Assembly (NCBI GenBank): GCA_020137815.1
Contig: CM035354.1
Location: 1,629,422 to 1,693,421 of the forward strand
Origin: Hormiphora californensis
Lineage: Eukaryota > Ctenophora > Tentaculata > Cydippida > Pleurobrachiidae
Reading direction: 5' to 3'
Length of the DNA: 64,000 bases
Shown: positions 1-13,600 of the stretch, piece by piece
How the letters are laid out: each line of letters opens with the position of its first letter
Numbering within the stretch: the stretch's first letter is position 1
The notes under the pieces: model-generated
Database searches by the model: none
What the model was told of the DNA's origin: nothing
Seen by the model: only the letters and a program-made list of their open reading frames with translations
Position numbers and translations under genes: made by a program

Positions 1-731
1 AGTTTATGTCGAAGGTTTTAGTCACGTGGCTGATTAGTGCTACCGGTCGGTAATTCTCAGCTATACTTTTGTTTCCTTTCTTGAAGATGGGGGCTATCTG
101 CTGTCTCTTCAACTCCTCCGGAATACTTCCCTCTGCAAAGGATTCTGTCCACAGGGGGTAGGCTAAGTAGCTTGAAAGTCCCTTAAAATGAGAGCCGGAA
201 TTCCATCTTTGGGTGACGCTGAGTGTGGTTTCAATTCCGCAAGTGCTTCCTCGATATCTGCCGATGTGAAGGTAATGTCGGTCAGCTCCTCTGTCTGCTC
301 CTCGATACCTAGAAGGGCGTCCTCTACCTTTACCTGAGATTGATCGCTGAACACCTTGACGTACTGGGTCTGGAGGATCTCGGCCTTTTCCAAGGGGTCA
401 TCAGTAAGGGCTCCACTCGGCGTTAGTAGGGGTTCGATGTTTGAGTGTGTTTTCCTCTTGCTATTCGCATAGGAAAAGAAGACGTTCGGGTTAGTCTTGA
501 TCTGGGTCACAATCTTGTCCTCTTCTGGTTGATTAAATGCGCCTTGATGGCTGTTATAGCGACTGCAATGAGTTCTTCTAGCTTTTCCACTCTCGAACGG
601 CTGGAGCCTTTCTTTAGAAGTTTAGCTATTCTTCGGTTGATTTGTCTCCTCTTTGACTTGAGTTTGGTGAAAATTCTCATTTTCGGGGGCTTCGCCCTCA
701 TCAAGACATGCCGGTGCTTTGCAGACAGCAT
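1..731 (-). pseudogene. Non-LTR retrotransposon fragment: endonuclease/RT linker and start of RT domain
   Basis: Read on the minus strand, 731 to 510 gives a Lys/Arg-rich linker (MRIFTKLKSKRRQINRRIAK), 510 to 163 a stretch typical of the region before a LINE reverse transcriptase (FFSYANSKRKT, then EKAEILQTQYVKVFSD), and 162 to 1 the first RT block (IAPIFKKGNKS, then NYRPVALISHVTKTFD). The three parts lie in different frames, so there are frameshifts near 515 and near 165. The element also runs off the window start, so the catalytic FADD block is not seen. It is a dead copy of a CR1/Jockey-like LINE. The family name is inferred from motif style only. Confidence 0.75.
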
Positions 732-739
732 GAAGCTGA

Positions 740-1436
740 AGGAAGTTTAAAACAATATTGTTTTGATTTTCCAAATGAGACCGGAAATTAGATCCCGCTT
801 CGGATGATTCAAATGATTCTGGTCTTATTTTTCAAATATTCTCACTCTCAAGTCGGATTTATCAATGCCTAAAACGTGTCAAAATTGTTAAAAATGCTTA
901 AATTTGGGAGCCTGTGCCCCCCAAACCCCCTGCCATAGCTCCCTACGTGCCCTTCGGCCGCTACGGTCACACATACAAAATGTTGGGAATAGTTGCCTCC
1001 AGCCCCCTGGAAATATCGGGCTGGAGCCAGCCATGCTCCCTTCATCCATCCTCCTAGCCCTACTGACTACTCTATTGAATCATCCCACCCCGGACCCCCT
1101 ATTGGCTCTCTTCCCCTATTGACTCCTCTCAAGCCCTACAACTGACTCCTCTCATCCCCATTGACTCCCCTCACCCCCTATTGAATACTCCCCTAACACC
1201 CTGGCCTATTGATGTATCAGTTCAAAACTCAGTCATTTCTCAACCAATTTCAAAAATCCTTGGATCATTGCCAATTGCGAAAATGGCAAAAAATTTTTAC
1301 TGAATGTTACCTACTCAGTTCGCATTTTGTTTCCAATGAAATTGGAGATAAAATGCAAAATGATTACCATTTAGTCGTGCAAAAGTTCAATAACATAACT
1401 TAGGACAAACTTGCAATCTAATTTACTCCTTGATTT
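740..1436. repeat. Non-coding stretch; 900-1205 is a dispersed repeat
   Basis: No gene is visible here. From about 900 to 1205 the sequence has a block resembling 'gctccctacg...cttcgg' followed by iterated 'ctattgactcctctca' phrases. A similar block with the same phrases recurs at about 35095-35375, so this is a dispersed repeat of unknown class. Confidence 0.45.
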
Positions 1437-1634
1437 TCAGAGTTTTTATTATTCTCTCTGGGCTGTACAAATGAACCAGACGGTGATTTATTTATTGAAA
1501 CTCAAACTTTCATCATCTACAACGTAAAACTATTTATTGAGCCTGATGAAGAGGTAGATCCTCGAAACTTGTTGCGATAATAAATCACCGGCTGGTTCAT
1601 TTGTACAGCCCAGAGAGAATAATAAAAACTCTGA
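1437..1634. mobile_element. 198-bp foldback element with 56-bp arms and hammerhead-like core
   Basis: Arms 1437-1492 and 1579-1634 are inverted copies, with one mismatch noted, beginning TCAGAGTTTTTATTATTCTC. The loop carries CTGATGA (1543-1549), then a short stem GAGG/CCTC (1551-1554 with 1560-1563), then GAAAC (1564-1568). This is the order and spacing of the hammerhead ribozyme core (CUGANGA - stem II - GAAA), which is known from Penelope-like elements and retrozymes. An extra A sits between core and stem, and I could not find a convincing short stem III, so activity is uncertain. It is probably a non-autonomous derivative of such an element. Confidence 0.6.
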
Positions 1635-2103
1635 CAATCAAACATGAGGCTAATAAACAGTTATCCGATCACCCAACTGTCTAATTTACTCTTCATGCTA
1701 TTACAGCTAGGGGTGGCCAAATCGACCACCCTTTCTAATGAGTTATGAGTAATGAAAATGGATAGGTGATATACCCCCCCCCCCCCCCCCCCTCAACCCC
1801 TCCCCTCCCCACGCATGAGGGTGAAACGATGAGGTTGCGCGCGCCGCGGTACGCGCCTTTTATGAAAAGTTTTCACTTTTCAAATGTCAGCACTCGTTTC
1901 ACGACCGATCCCGTTCGACAACTTCCAGACTTAAAGATTGAGTCTTGACTTGGACATAAACACAACCCGATCCTTGTCAATGTCGGTGGGTCGAGAAAGG
2001 CAACCGAACACCCCCCCCCCCCTCCAACCAAAATCCCGATCCTCCGAATTCTAATAACCATCTGCATCCTCCCACCCCTACTTACTTACTTCTCCCTAGA
2101 AAG

Positions 2104-2976
2104 ATGAACAACAGTGGTACGGTGATTGTATGTGTGGTTTTCTTCGTTATCCTCGCATTATTCCGGCAAAATGTTATGATCTTTGTTCCACACAACCTTA
2201 ACCGTAACATAAAGCACTACGAAGTGACATTCCGGGCATTCGACCTTGACAAGAACGGTGTTATTGATCAAGATGAATTTTTCTATGTTGGGAGGATGTT
2301 GCAAGTTGAGCAGAATCGGGACAACATAGGGGAGCAGGGGGAACCGGAGCTGGGGGTGAGTTATGTGGATTTTAGGGTTCAATTCCCGGGGGATGAACAC
2401 TTTTCGGCAGTTAACAAAACTGTCACCTTCGCGGTGGAGAGGTTTAACCAACTTCGTCCAACATTTCTCACGCTGGGTCAATCGTGGGTGCTGTTCAAGG
2501 GTTACCATACACCCACCGAGTCTTACTTTCCTACACCCGTTACCCGCCGTGATATCTACTACCCCATCCACAAGCTCCTCTCTGTTCTACACTGGAATCC
2601 CGCCCTAGCAACCAGAACAACTCCTGTTTCGGTTGCCATAGTAACAGGACTCTCAGATACCCATGTTAGGGTTAGTTTAGCGATCAATGTTGAGTACCAG
2701 TTATCATGGCCTCCTGATAGTCCCCTGTGGAGGTCGCTATGTGACCCCATGATTGGTCACGTGATTTGGTCACGTGATATGAAGTTTCTTGAGAGTTTTA
2801 CACTTGGTTGTGGTGGTGAGATAGGGGACGTTTTTACTAGTAGAGGAGGGAGTTATCAGTACAAAATTCAGAATAGTGGGCTAGTTGCAGTTCCTGTCAC
2901 ATTGGAGGGTCATTCGGAGGGGTGGTACAATGAAGAAACGAATTGGCTGGAAATAGTGAAAACTAAGTACTTTTAA
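2104..2976 (+). CDS. SELENON-like: EF-hand, signal-anchored protein resembling N-terminal part of selenoprotein N
   Basis: Single uninterrupted frame of 290 residues. Residues 5-20 form a hydrophobic signal anchor (VIVCVVFFVILALF), suggesting an ER membrane protein. Residues 47-58 (DLDKNGVIDQDE) are a canonical 12-residue EF-hand calcium loop. The later part (EYQLSWPPDSPLW, then GHVIWSRD, with an upstream FKGYHTPTESYF) follows the pattern I recall for the region of SELENON that lies between its EF-hand and its redox domain. The vertebrate protein is roughly twice as long and carries a Sec/Cys redox motif (SCUGS). Here the frame ends in TAA before any such domain, and no in-frame TGA exists. 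It may be a shortened paralogue, a splice form missing its 3' exons, or only a fold relative. Tandem 'ttaattatcttt' repeats follow the stop (2975-3025). Confidence 0.55.
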   Translation: MNNSGTVIVCVVFFVILALFRQNVMIFVPHNLNRNIKHYEVTFRAFDLDKNGVIDQDEFFYVGRMLQVEQNRDNIGEQGEPELGVSYVDFRVQFPGDEHFSAVNKTVTFAVERFNQLRPTFLTLGQSWVLFKGYHTPTESYFPTPVTRRDIYYPIHKLLSVLHWNPALATRTTPVSVAIVTGLSDTHVRVSLAINVEYQLSWPPDSPLWRSLCDPMIGHVIWSRDMKFLESFTLGCGGEIGDVFTSRGGSYQYKIQNSGLVAVPVTLEGHSEGWYNEETNWLEIVKTKYF

Positions 2977-3308
2977 TTATCTTTAATTAATTATCTTTAA
3001 TTAATTATCTTTAATTAATTAATTATTTAAGCTGAGTTTATTTGTGGTTATAGTATATTTGATCCTTTTGTCTGATTGTATTCCTGATGTAAGTGTTTTG
3101 TTGGCTACTGTTTATTTCCCATTCTATATATCTGACATCATAAGAATGTCGTCCTGAAGAGTTATGTATTTGTGGATTTATTCATTTATTTGTTGCCGTG
3201 AGCTTATCAAAAGTTAACTTTCTATGCTAACAATAAACTACAATGTCCTTCTTTTGATATCCCTAGCATGAGCATTCTATTTCTCATTATCTCTCTCTTA
3301 TTGCAGGC

Positions 3309-3436
3309 ATGTCCTTAATGATGAATAATGAAGAGGAACTGGAATTTGGAAGGAACAACTCTCTCTCTCTCTCTCCAATTACGCTCTCTCAGCTCGGTCG
3401 CCAGAACTTCGTATATAATGGTCGAATAGTACTAAG
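3309..3436 (+). CDS. Orphan exon, weakly DHHC-palmitoyltransferase-like
   Basis: After an acceptor (ctcttattgcag) an ATG at 3309 opens 42 codons and ends in a good donor (AAG|gtaatg) in phase 2. The peptide ends QLGRQNFVYNGRIVLR. This resembles the GRNKFYCNGRIMMAR segment that precedes the first membrane span of ZDHHC9/14/18 enzymes. No following DHHC exons were found before the glutamate receptor begins, so it may be a stranded exon, an unrelated 5' exon or a chance open stretch. CT-rich codons (SLSLSP) in the middle argue for caution. Confidence 0.28.
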
Positions 3437-3712
3437 GTAATGAGTCTCTCAGCTCTTTTCTTTCTCTCCTTTTGCTATTTCTCAATTCGACTCTTTTTTC
3501 GTTTCTCATTGAGTAACTAAAAGATGAACTCACTCAAGTGCCTACTTGTGACTATAATGGTTCTCTCTCAGTCTTCAAAACTGTACTACCCATTGCTCTC
3601 TTTGCAAAATGCGGAAACCATTTTGTAATCTAATCACGATACCTGCACCTCCGAGCACTAGAGGAGAGGCTGAGAAACTGGGAGGAGGAGTAGGGAGTTA
3701 GAAGTAAGGAGA

Positions 3713-3816
<104 letters not shown>

Positions 3817-4078
3817 TAAAGATAGAGAGGTAACAACGAGAAATGGAAGTACAGAACTGGTAATTTGTCCCATTATCGATTCGTATCTCCGTTAATGAGC
3901 CACGGATCTCGACGACGTCCCAATCCTGTGCCGCCGGGGCTCTTCCTATAAAGTTCCAACTAATATATATCATCGTGTTCTGACTCTCTCTCTCTCGTTC
4001 TTGTTTTCTCTTTGTACGCTTTTCTCGACAGGAGCTACAGCTGTAGTGGGCGGAAATCAACTGTTGTACACACTCCAA

Positions 4079-4376
<298 letters not shown>

Positions 4377-4629
4377 AGGAATGACCGCAGACAGGAATAT
4401 TTTAATGATGAAATCATTTCGATACACATGCTGTTGCTAATGATGTATCTGTAGCTTATTCGATTTGTGGAGATATCACTTTATAGTCTGCACTTTTCCA
4501 TGACATTTCCTGATATTTCCTGCTCTCGTTTTGGTTAAGAGCTTTGCAACAATTTTGGTTTTACTATTCCTTCACTATATTCAGCTCTAGATTTTGTTCC
4601 TTGTATATGATTTGCCGTATGTCTTCCGA

Positions 4630-7600
4630 ATGTTTTTCTTGATTATTTTGCTGTTAGTGACACCTTGTCACAGCTTGGTTAATCAGAATGTTAACATTCA
4701 CAGGGTCACCATCGGTATGTGTCAGTGTATTTTCAAGTTTCAACTGAGAGTTTTTAAACGGCTGTCTGGCGGCGCCAGACCCCGATTTGATTCTCAAAAA
4801 GTGTGCTCATATGGGGTCGCGGCGCCAGACATTTAAACGGCGCGGAGACTTGTGTTAGTCAGTAATACAGCTCTCCATTAACTTTCAGAAAGTTGATCTT
4901 GTTTTTATTCCCTGTTCATTCTCTTCTCCGCCACGCTATCTTTAACAGCTCTTTTCCCCACCAGGCATTTTGGACCGTGGTGCGAAGTACAAGGAGTATT
5001 TTGACTTTGCCCTCCAGTATGTGGAGAATCACCCCACTTTGTTACGGGATACCAAGGTTACAGCCCTCTACAGGGAGATCGATCCACAACCTCTCACCAT
5101 TAGTAGACGAGGTAATGAGGTAGTAGTTGTATGTACTTGTAATTCCCAAAGTTCATCTTTATTTTGAGATATTATTAGTGAGATCTCTTGAGATAAGATG
5201 GATTTGGTTCAATGTACCAATTGTTTGTTTGTTTGTTCGCTTGTTTGTCTGATCTCCGTAACTTCTCGGTTCTCAATTTCAATCTCCTCCACTACAACTA
5301 CATTATGACAGAAGTAGTACTAACACCCGTATACTTTGCAGTATTTGAGTTGCTGCAGCGTGGGGTATCAATGATTGTGTGTCTAGGGCCCTCCAGTATA
5401 ACCCAACAAGTAACCAACTACGCCAACCAAAAGGGTGTTCCAGTAATTGCCGTCACTGCTACAGATCCTCTACTGGAGAACAAGGAGGTAATGACATAAT
5501 AATGGGTTAATTATTTAATTTAGTTAATTATTTAATTTAGTTAATTATTTAATTTAGTTAATTATTTAATTATAAACAGAATAATTATAGGATTTTGGCC
5601 ACATATAATGTTCTCAAGTTATGTCTAAACTCACTCTCATTTCCCAGGTTCGACCCTATCTTCTCCGAATCTCCCCCAGCGATAACCAACAAAGCAGGGC
5701 AATAGCTGATATCCTGGGGTACTACCGGTGGCTCCACTTCTCCATTCTGACGTCATATGATCCATACGGGATCCACGGGATCTCAGGAATTCAGGAGGCT
5801 GCCTCCTCCAGGAACTGGAAAGTTAATAATATTCAGCACTTCGCTGTCCCACTTGATATCGGATCACTTGATGTCACGTACGTTATTGGAGATGATGCTC
5901 AAACTATCTTATTCCCTCTTCCTACCCCTACCTCTAACCCTACTCCTACCTCTCTCCCTACCCCTATGTATCTCATATTAATCCCTCTCTTCCTCAGTGA
6001 AGAGCTAGACAGGATTAAAAAGAGTGAATCCCGGATAATCGTGCTGAACTGTGGTGCGGGTGCCGCTGGCCAGGTCCTCCGACAGGCCGAGAAGAAAGGT
6101 CTGACGGAAAAGGGATACGCTTGGATAGTATCTGATGGAATAACTGGAAATTTCGTAAGTTCATTGATGACACACGTCTATAACCGCACTATATATATGA
6201 TCTGGTCTCACAAAAACTGCCCTCTTCGCACCGGGCGGCGCGATGATTAATTACACAGTACACGGGTGTTATTCAACATTCTATGTATACTATATTTGGG
6301 CAGGTATATCTAAGTGAGATGGTACAGGCTGGGGAAATAAGCCCCAATAGGGTGAGAGAGCTACAGAATCTCCTGCTGTGCTGTAGTAGCTATACCCGGG
6401 TAGAAATGACATTTTAGACATATAGTCGGACCCCGATATACCCTTCCCCCGAGCATCCCAGTAAATCGGGGTCCGAGTATATTACTGAAAATATATGTGT
6501 GTGTATGCAAAGTTATTTACCCTTAAAAAGCGTGCCGCTGTGAGTGGGTGAAGATAAGCAACACGCTGGGAATGGCTCAATTAAACCAACAATGGAACTC
6601 TAAAAATGCAGCTATCTATCAAAAAACGCTCCGCTTTTATACTTAGTTGTCTGCTAAATTCAGTTTAGGCCATCACAAGATCAGCTGTAATTAGCAGCTG
6701 TAACTAGACCCGATTAATTAGTCTGCCAATATATGTTTCAGAACGAGCTGACTCGATACACGGGTAACCGGTCCATATTTGGAAAGTACTTGACCGGTTT
6801 GATCGGTACAATCCCCGCATCTCGGGATGGAAAGGATGTGTTGAGGAAGTTTGAAAATGAGTTCAGTGCCAGGACTGGCCGAAGAAAAAGGGATATCACA
6901 CCGTACGCCCGGCTGGCTTTTGATTCGGTCCTGGTTATGGCTCAGTCTATTGATGATTTTATCCAGTAAGTAATTAATAGGATAATTAGAGTGAGTAATG
7001 ACTTGACATACTGACAATCAACCATCTGGCCCAGTTTTGATTCTCAAATCAGTGCCCTCAGATCGCCAGTCAGAGTGTTCCTTTTGGATAGAAACTATCC
7101 TACTAATTATCTAGGGTAAACCGGGGCAATTCGAACAACCGGGGCAATTCGAACATAGTACTGCCCGTCTCTCACCTAGTTAAGCTATCATAATGACGTC
7201 ATCCTATCTCCAGAAGAAAACTGCTCGTTCGAGCCTGCCCGTTACCACTAAATAGGCTCTAGATCCGGTTTAAGTTGGTCAATTTCCGATTTGAAAAAAC
7301 CAGCTGAAAGCTAATAATATCAGCTTTCAGATGGTATAAAAATTATTCAAATATTCGCATGTTTTCATTCCAAATTCTGGTAAATTAAGATTACCGGGGC
7401 AATTCGAACAACCGGGGCAATTCGAACATGGGCAATTTGGTTAACACACCGGGGCAATTTGGTTAACTCCCGGGCCAATGATGTGCAGTTCTTTGTACCA
7501 CGTGATCACGCGTGATACCGGGGCAATTCGAACAAGAACGACCAGCGTGTAGATTGCGTGTAGATTACATTGTTCGAATTGCCCCCACCTCTAACAACAC

Positions 7601-10600
7601 CAGGCGGGAATCTTCTTCTGGTGTTGTGAGGACGTTCACGTGACTCCCACGTGACGAAATAAAGCACTCCTATTGGTGTTGTCCGAATTGCCCCGGTACC
7701 ATTTTTTCCGACCAAAATTTTTAAATTAGTTATTTAGTTAAGTAAATGATGGTCCCTAGAGTCGAAATTTATCTTATTTGAAAGATAAAATAATGAACTT
7801 TAATCCTATATAATTTTTTTCATTGTATCTTTTTTTAATTGGGAGTGAGAACCGATTAAGTAAAAAGTTAACCATTTTGCCCCGGTTTACCCTAATTACC
7901 ATAATTAATTACAGGGCTGGTAACAAGATAGATGAGGAGAATATCGATTTCTGGGCGGAACCTGGCCGATATTCAAACCAAGGACCTGAACTTTACAACT
8001 TCATGAAGAATGTAAGACACATCGAATTAAATCGATTAATAATCAATGATTACAATAGTTGATCAAAGGTTGGAGATCAAATATCAGATAATTAGGGAAT
8101 CCCAAGTTCATGTTTACCATAATATAATGTCTCATAATTTTCCAACCTTGTTATAACATTTCAGGTAGTTGTGAACGGGTCAACCAAAGTGTTGTCATTT
8201 GATGATCGAGGAGCTATTAAGAATGCAAAGTATGATATTGTTAACTTTGTTGTGGACGATAAAAACGGGTTCTTCAATGATGTAAGTTATGGGTTGGGAA
8301 AGAACGGGTTGCTATGTTCTAACCCTCCCTTTACATTTGTGATTCGGGGGCGGGGCGCCCGAAACACAGTCTAGCTAGGCAAAGAACGGGTTCTTCAATG
8401 ATGCAAGTTGGCTGGGGTAGTACCATCCTGAGGGGGAATCTGACCATCCGAGTTTCGCATTGAAATCTCCCGCCACGACTACAAGATTGTGGGCAGGGAT
8501 AGTATTGATACAATCCCTTAGGTCATGGTGAAACTTCTCTACTTCATCCCTGCTGTAGCCCTCAGTTGGTGGTAGGCGGTAAATGTTAACCAGATCTGTG
8601 AGAATTTCGCACGTTTTTGCCCATAACTCAGCCATTTCTTGACCAATTTGCCAAATATTCAGTACTATCTAGAAGGAGTGAAGTAATACTACACTCCTTC
8701 TACAGATACAGACAGAAGGAATGTTCTCACCTCAATTTTTGACAAACACTCACAGCACCTTACACAGCCGGGCAGTAATGTAAAGCAACAGTTTTTGAAT
8801 AAAATAAAGAGACGTGATTGTAAATATACACTAATAAAATTACAACAAGACATATGAATAATGCTAATAAAAGTTCTTATTAGACGCTCCCTCCACCCCC
8901 CCCCCCTCCCCATAATTATCCAATTTCAACCAAGATCAGATCAACATTCGTTGGTCATTTCCCACTAATGTAATTGGGGTCCATCATTATTAGAAATTGG
9001 TATTGTCTGTGGCCCGTTGGTGGGATCAGTCGGTCCAATCTCTCTCTCCTCATGAGTCAGCATGTTGGTCCTCTCTCTCCCTCTCTCCTCGTGAATCAGT
9101 ATGTTGATCAGAAGAAGCTATTGTTTATTACATCCTCTCACAGTTGTACAAACTACTCAACTTTGGTGATAACAGGATTAAAACTGACTGATGCAGATGG
9201 CTTCACACTCTCACCTTCCTCTGCATTCCCTTGCTCCTCCCCTGCAGCAGATCCCCCTTCTTCTCCCTCTGCCTCTGTGGTTTCCTCTTGTATCGGGGGT
9301 GTCTTGGGTTTAGAGGCGTCCACTGCTCGGGACAGTGAGGGAGATTGGTTCCTCCTTCGAACGCTATTATTGGAGGGGTAGGCAAGTTCAAATATAAGCT
9401 CGTACCAGCAAGTAAAACAAGACATTTCATTCGAGTGATTGTACTAGTAGTAGTAGTAGTGTGTAAGAGAACGATGTGATCAATGAGAGTGTGGTGATGG
9501 GCCGCAATTTTATCTCACTTGGCACTGGATGAACATGAGCACATTGCTGCATACAGTGTAGCTACTTCACCCACTCACTTCATGGACTCACACCCAGACA
9601 CGTGACTAAGCCTGTACGACAAGTGATTGATCGTTGAACGTTTCAATTCTGTATGAACAATTTAGATGACACCTCAATGGTCTACAAATTTTAGTTTGAG
9701 AGCCATGCCCAACGTTACCTGCAAAACTCTGGAAATAACTGCACTATCCGTGCAAATTTGTATTCAACACACCACCATATGTCACTTTTTCTTTCTGTAA
9801 TCGTGAACATGAGATTCAACATGAACTTCACCATTCCTTCCTCATACGTGGGCGATTGGGACCTCCTTACGGGGGTGTGACAGCTCCTCTCAATCCTCTC
9901 AATCCCCTAGTCCTAGGTTCCCTGACCTGTCATACCATCACTAACTACTGTCCCCTAGTGACACACCATCAGGGACAGTAGTTAGTGATGGTCCATCACT
10001 AACTACTGTCCCTTAGGTCCCCTCCTATAGCAGGATCCTAGGTTCCCTGACCTGCCATTACACACCAACACTAACTACCATGTCTCCTATAGGTGGGTGA
10101 TTGGGACCCTACTACGGGGGTGACAATTGATGATCATGTTGAGTTTAGTGGGGGAGCGATGGTAGCCCCAACATACCAACTGGACAGTCTCTACGGACGG
10201 CACCTTATCCTTGGGATAGATCCGGTGAGTTCCCCCCCCCCCCGAGTTGTCGCTGCTTTATAATTGTGGTTGGATTAATGTAGCTAATTTGCCAACTTAT
10301 ATTCTGTTTCGTGAGATTCTCCCAGCTATCTGTTGAAATGTACATACAATTATGCGTCAATTAAATGACATCAATGACTTCGTAACCAAGGAGACGAGAG
10401 GGATAATGACTCTTCCTCGTCTCCTTGGTTACCAAGTTACCTACAACTCTCCTCTCAGGATCCACCGTTTATATTTGAGAACCTAACCTGCACCGCACAG
10501 TGGGGAAAGGGTACTAGGAAGTGCTACTACGGATACTGTATTGCGCTAGTGGAGGAGCTTTCCAAAAAACTGAATTTCACCTACGAGTTTACACTGGTAT

Positions 10601-13600
10601 GTAATGGGTTACCTTGGTTACCACTGGTATGTAGTGGGTTACCACTGGTATGTAGTGGGTTACCGTAGTCACCACTGGTATGTAGTGGGTTACCATGGTT
10701 ACCACTGGTATGTAGTGGGTTACCACTGGTATGTAGTGGGTTACCGTAGTTACCACTGGTATGTAGTGGGTTACCGTGGTTACCACTGGTATGAAGTGGG
10801 TTACCATGGTTACCACTGGTATGTAGTGGGTTACCATGGTTACCACTGGTATGTAGTGGGTTACCGTGGTTACCAATGGTATGTAGTGGGTTACCATGGT
10901 TACCACTGGTATGTAGTGGGTTTCCATGGTTACCACTGGTATGTAGTGGGTTACCGTGGTTACCACTGGTATGTAGTTGGTTACCATGGTTACCACTGGT
11001 ATGTAGTGGGTTGCCATGGTTACCACTGGTATGTAGTGGGTTACCGTGGTTACCACTGGTATGCGGTGGGTTGCCATGGTTACCACTGGTATGTAGGTGG
11101 TTACCTTGGTTACCACGTGAACCAACCCTAGACAATGCAATGGTGACCGTGCAATCGACATTATTGAATGAATACCTCTCAGACTCAACTAGCATATATT
11201 TTGTTATGTTCTAATGACCCTCCTTTACATTTGTAAAGGGGGTCGAGATAGGCAACCAATACATTCTCTTTAGTTGTGGATTCTAAAATGAATCAATATT
11301 AGGATAATAAGAACATCTCCAATCTCACATAGTCCTTACATACAATATCTCAATCAATACGCATGTCAGTGTTCATCATTCGTTCCTCCAATATCAGTGT
11401 TCATCATTCGTTCCTCCAATATCAGTGTTCATCATTCATCCCTCCAATGTCAGTGTTCATCATTCGTTCCTCCAATGTCAGTGTTCATCATTCATCCCTC
11501 CAATGTCAGTGTGATCGGGTAGTTACTCCGTAGTCTACTAGTTAGTCCGTAGTTACTCCGTCTGCCTCTATCCATCTTTTGTCGTCATATCTGATCAATG
11601 CTTTCTTTGTGTTGGTGATGGTTCTAATAGTGTGGGTTGTCGATCTAATGTTGGTCTGCTGCACGTTGAAGCTGTACTGTCCACTTGAGTTGAGCGTTTC
11701 CATGTATCTTTGGTGAGTTAGATCTCTGCTAGCTATTGCTCGAGGGACCCCTGCAGCTGCCATCTTCCTCTTGCCATTCTGGACTAGTACCGAATACATT
11801 TTTTAGCGAAGTCCTACGAATTCGTACGTCCTTCCGTTTCGTCCTTGAACAATCCTATCACAGCCTTGTTAGCATTAGAGAAGGGGGGGGTGATCCTGCG
11901 GGTAGTTGGAAAGGTCCACATGTGTTCTTTGAGGAGTGGAATTTGTGTTCCATACAGATCCTTGGTGCTCAATTTGTACAGAAATGAATCTGTATCTGTG
12001 AAACAAAGTTGTGGATCCTTAAAGAAGGGTACCATAACCCGGTATAGTGAAAGTTGTACATTAGCAATTTGCTCGATTCAAGAACAGTCAATTCAACCTG
12101 AAAATAGAAGTAGGTTATTGAAAAATGAAAATTTACGGACTTACCGTGAATTTGCATATTTCGCAAGACCCACAAGCTTATCCGATGACGGATGGTATTT
12201 TACAGCAAAGGGTCTGACGATACATGGTTTCATGATCGGTTAATGAAGAAGTATGTGAAACTTGCTTAAATATACTCACCACTACAACTTGACGACACGA
12301 TTTGCTGCATGTTTGACAGGCCGGTGATGATTGTCTTTCGAGTTTTAGCCCGCATTCGTAACACGTCCAATGTCCGCATGGGTAAATGGAAATTAGTCCT
12401 GTTACCTAGTTAAGATGCATGTTAGTTGAAGGCTACATGGGAACAACACACATAAAGTCCATTTTTTATTCAACTGTTCAGGCCTCAACTCGTGCGGTAT
12501 TTACGATGCACGCGCTACACGTTAACATGTGATAGACACACAAAACAATTCCGCGTACGACTTTGGGGGGAGGGGGTGAACAGTTGAAAAAAGAATGGAG
12601 TATACATACACACTTACACATAGACTTACCGTCAACTTGCATAATTCGCACCGAGACCCCGCAAGCTTATCCGATGTGGGATGGTAGAGGGTGGCAAAGG
12701 GTAAAACAATCGATGGCTTCATGATGGGATAATGAAGAAGTTGTTGGCTGTTGTTTAGAAGCTTCCAAAAGGCCTTCTCTACCGCATCCAAAGCAGCTGT
12801 CTCGCTCGTCGGATAGCTGTGTGGTCAGTGGTCAACCGTCAAGCAACTACAAGTAAACGAAGATAAGAAATGAGTGCTGAGCAGAGTTTTTATATTGACC
12901 ACCCAATTAGAACATGCAACATCACCAAGCCCCCTGCAAGGTGTACGGCCCAATTATAACATCACCAAGCCCCTGCAAGGTGTACTGCCCAATTACAACA
13001 TCACCAAGCCCCTCCAAGGTGTACGGCCCAATTACAGCATGTTAATGTTATACAAACAGAAACGCCCAAATTTCAGCAACTAAACAAATACAAGGACAAG
13101 TACTGCACCTTGCTTCAATGAGATCTTCAGATCTAATTGGTTCAAACAAAATCAATGCTCATTTAAGTTAAACATACACACCCTGCTCTCCTCCAATAAT
13201 TGCTGCCAATTAGTTAATTAGACACCAGATAAGTTAGGATGGTATAGGAATCACTTCCCTGCTATGTAAATATGTGAATTCACGTCGCGAAAAATTAGGG
13301 TTCGTCTTGATAGGTCACATGGTATGCCACTACTGCCACTACTGCCACTACTGCTATAGTAGTGATTTGTTACAACCCCCTCTCCCCCTGCAGCCCAGTG
13401 ATATTATAGTTATTACAACCCCCTCTCCATTACAGCCGGTAGGCGGTAAATGTTAACCAGATCTGTGAGAATTTTGCACGTTTTTGCCCATAACTCAGCC
13501 AATTCTTGACTAATTTGCAAAATCTTTGGCTCATTGGAAAGAGGACATTGAGATCTCTCAAATGTGCTCAAGAAAATATAAATTGGCGCAAATTGCGCGG

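Noticed and set aside
904-1122. Open frame reading MGACAPQTPCHSSLR
   Set aside because: Lies in a dispersed repeat also present at about 35100 and has no splice or motif support.
10597-11125. CRISPR-like regular repeats
   Set aside because: No unique spacers; units are contiguous and diverged, in a eukaryotic intron. The same applies to 61490-62939.
10581-11214. Long open frames (up to about 200 residues) on both strands, e.g. GNHGNPLHTS repeats
   Set aside because: They exist because the minisatellite unit length is a multiple of three; the array begins inside an intron at the splice donor.
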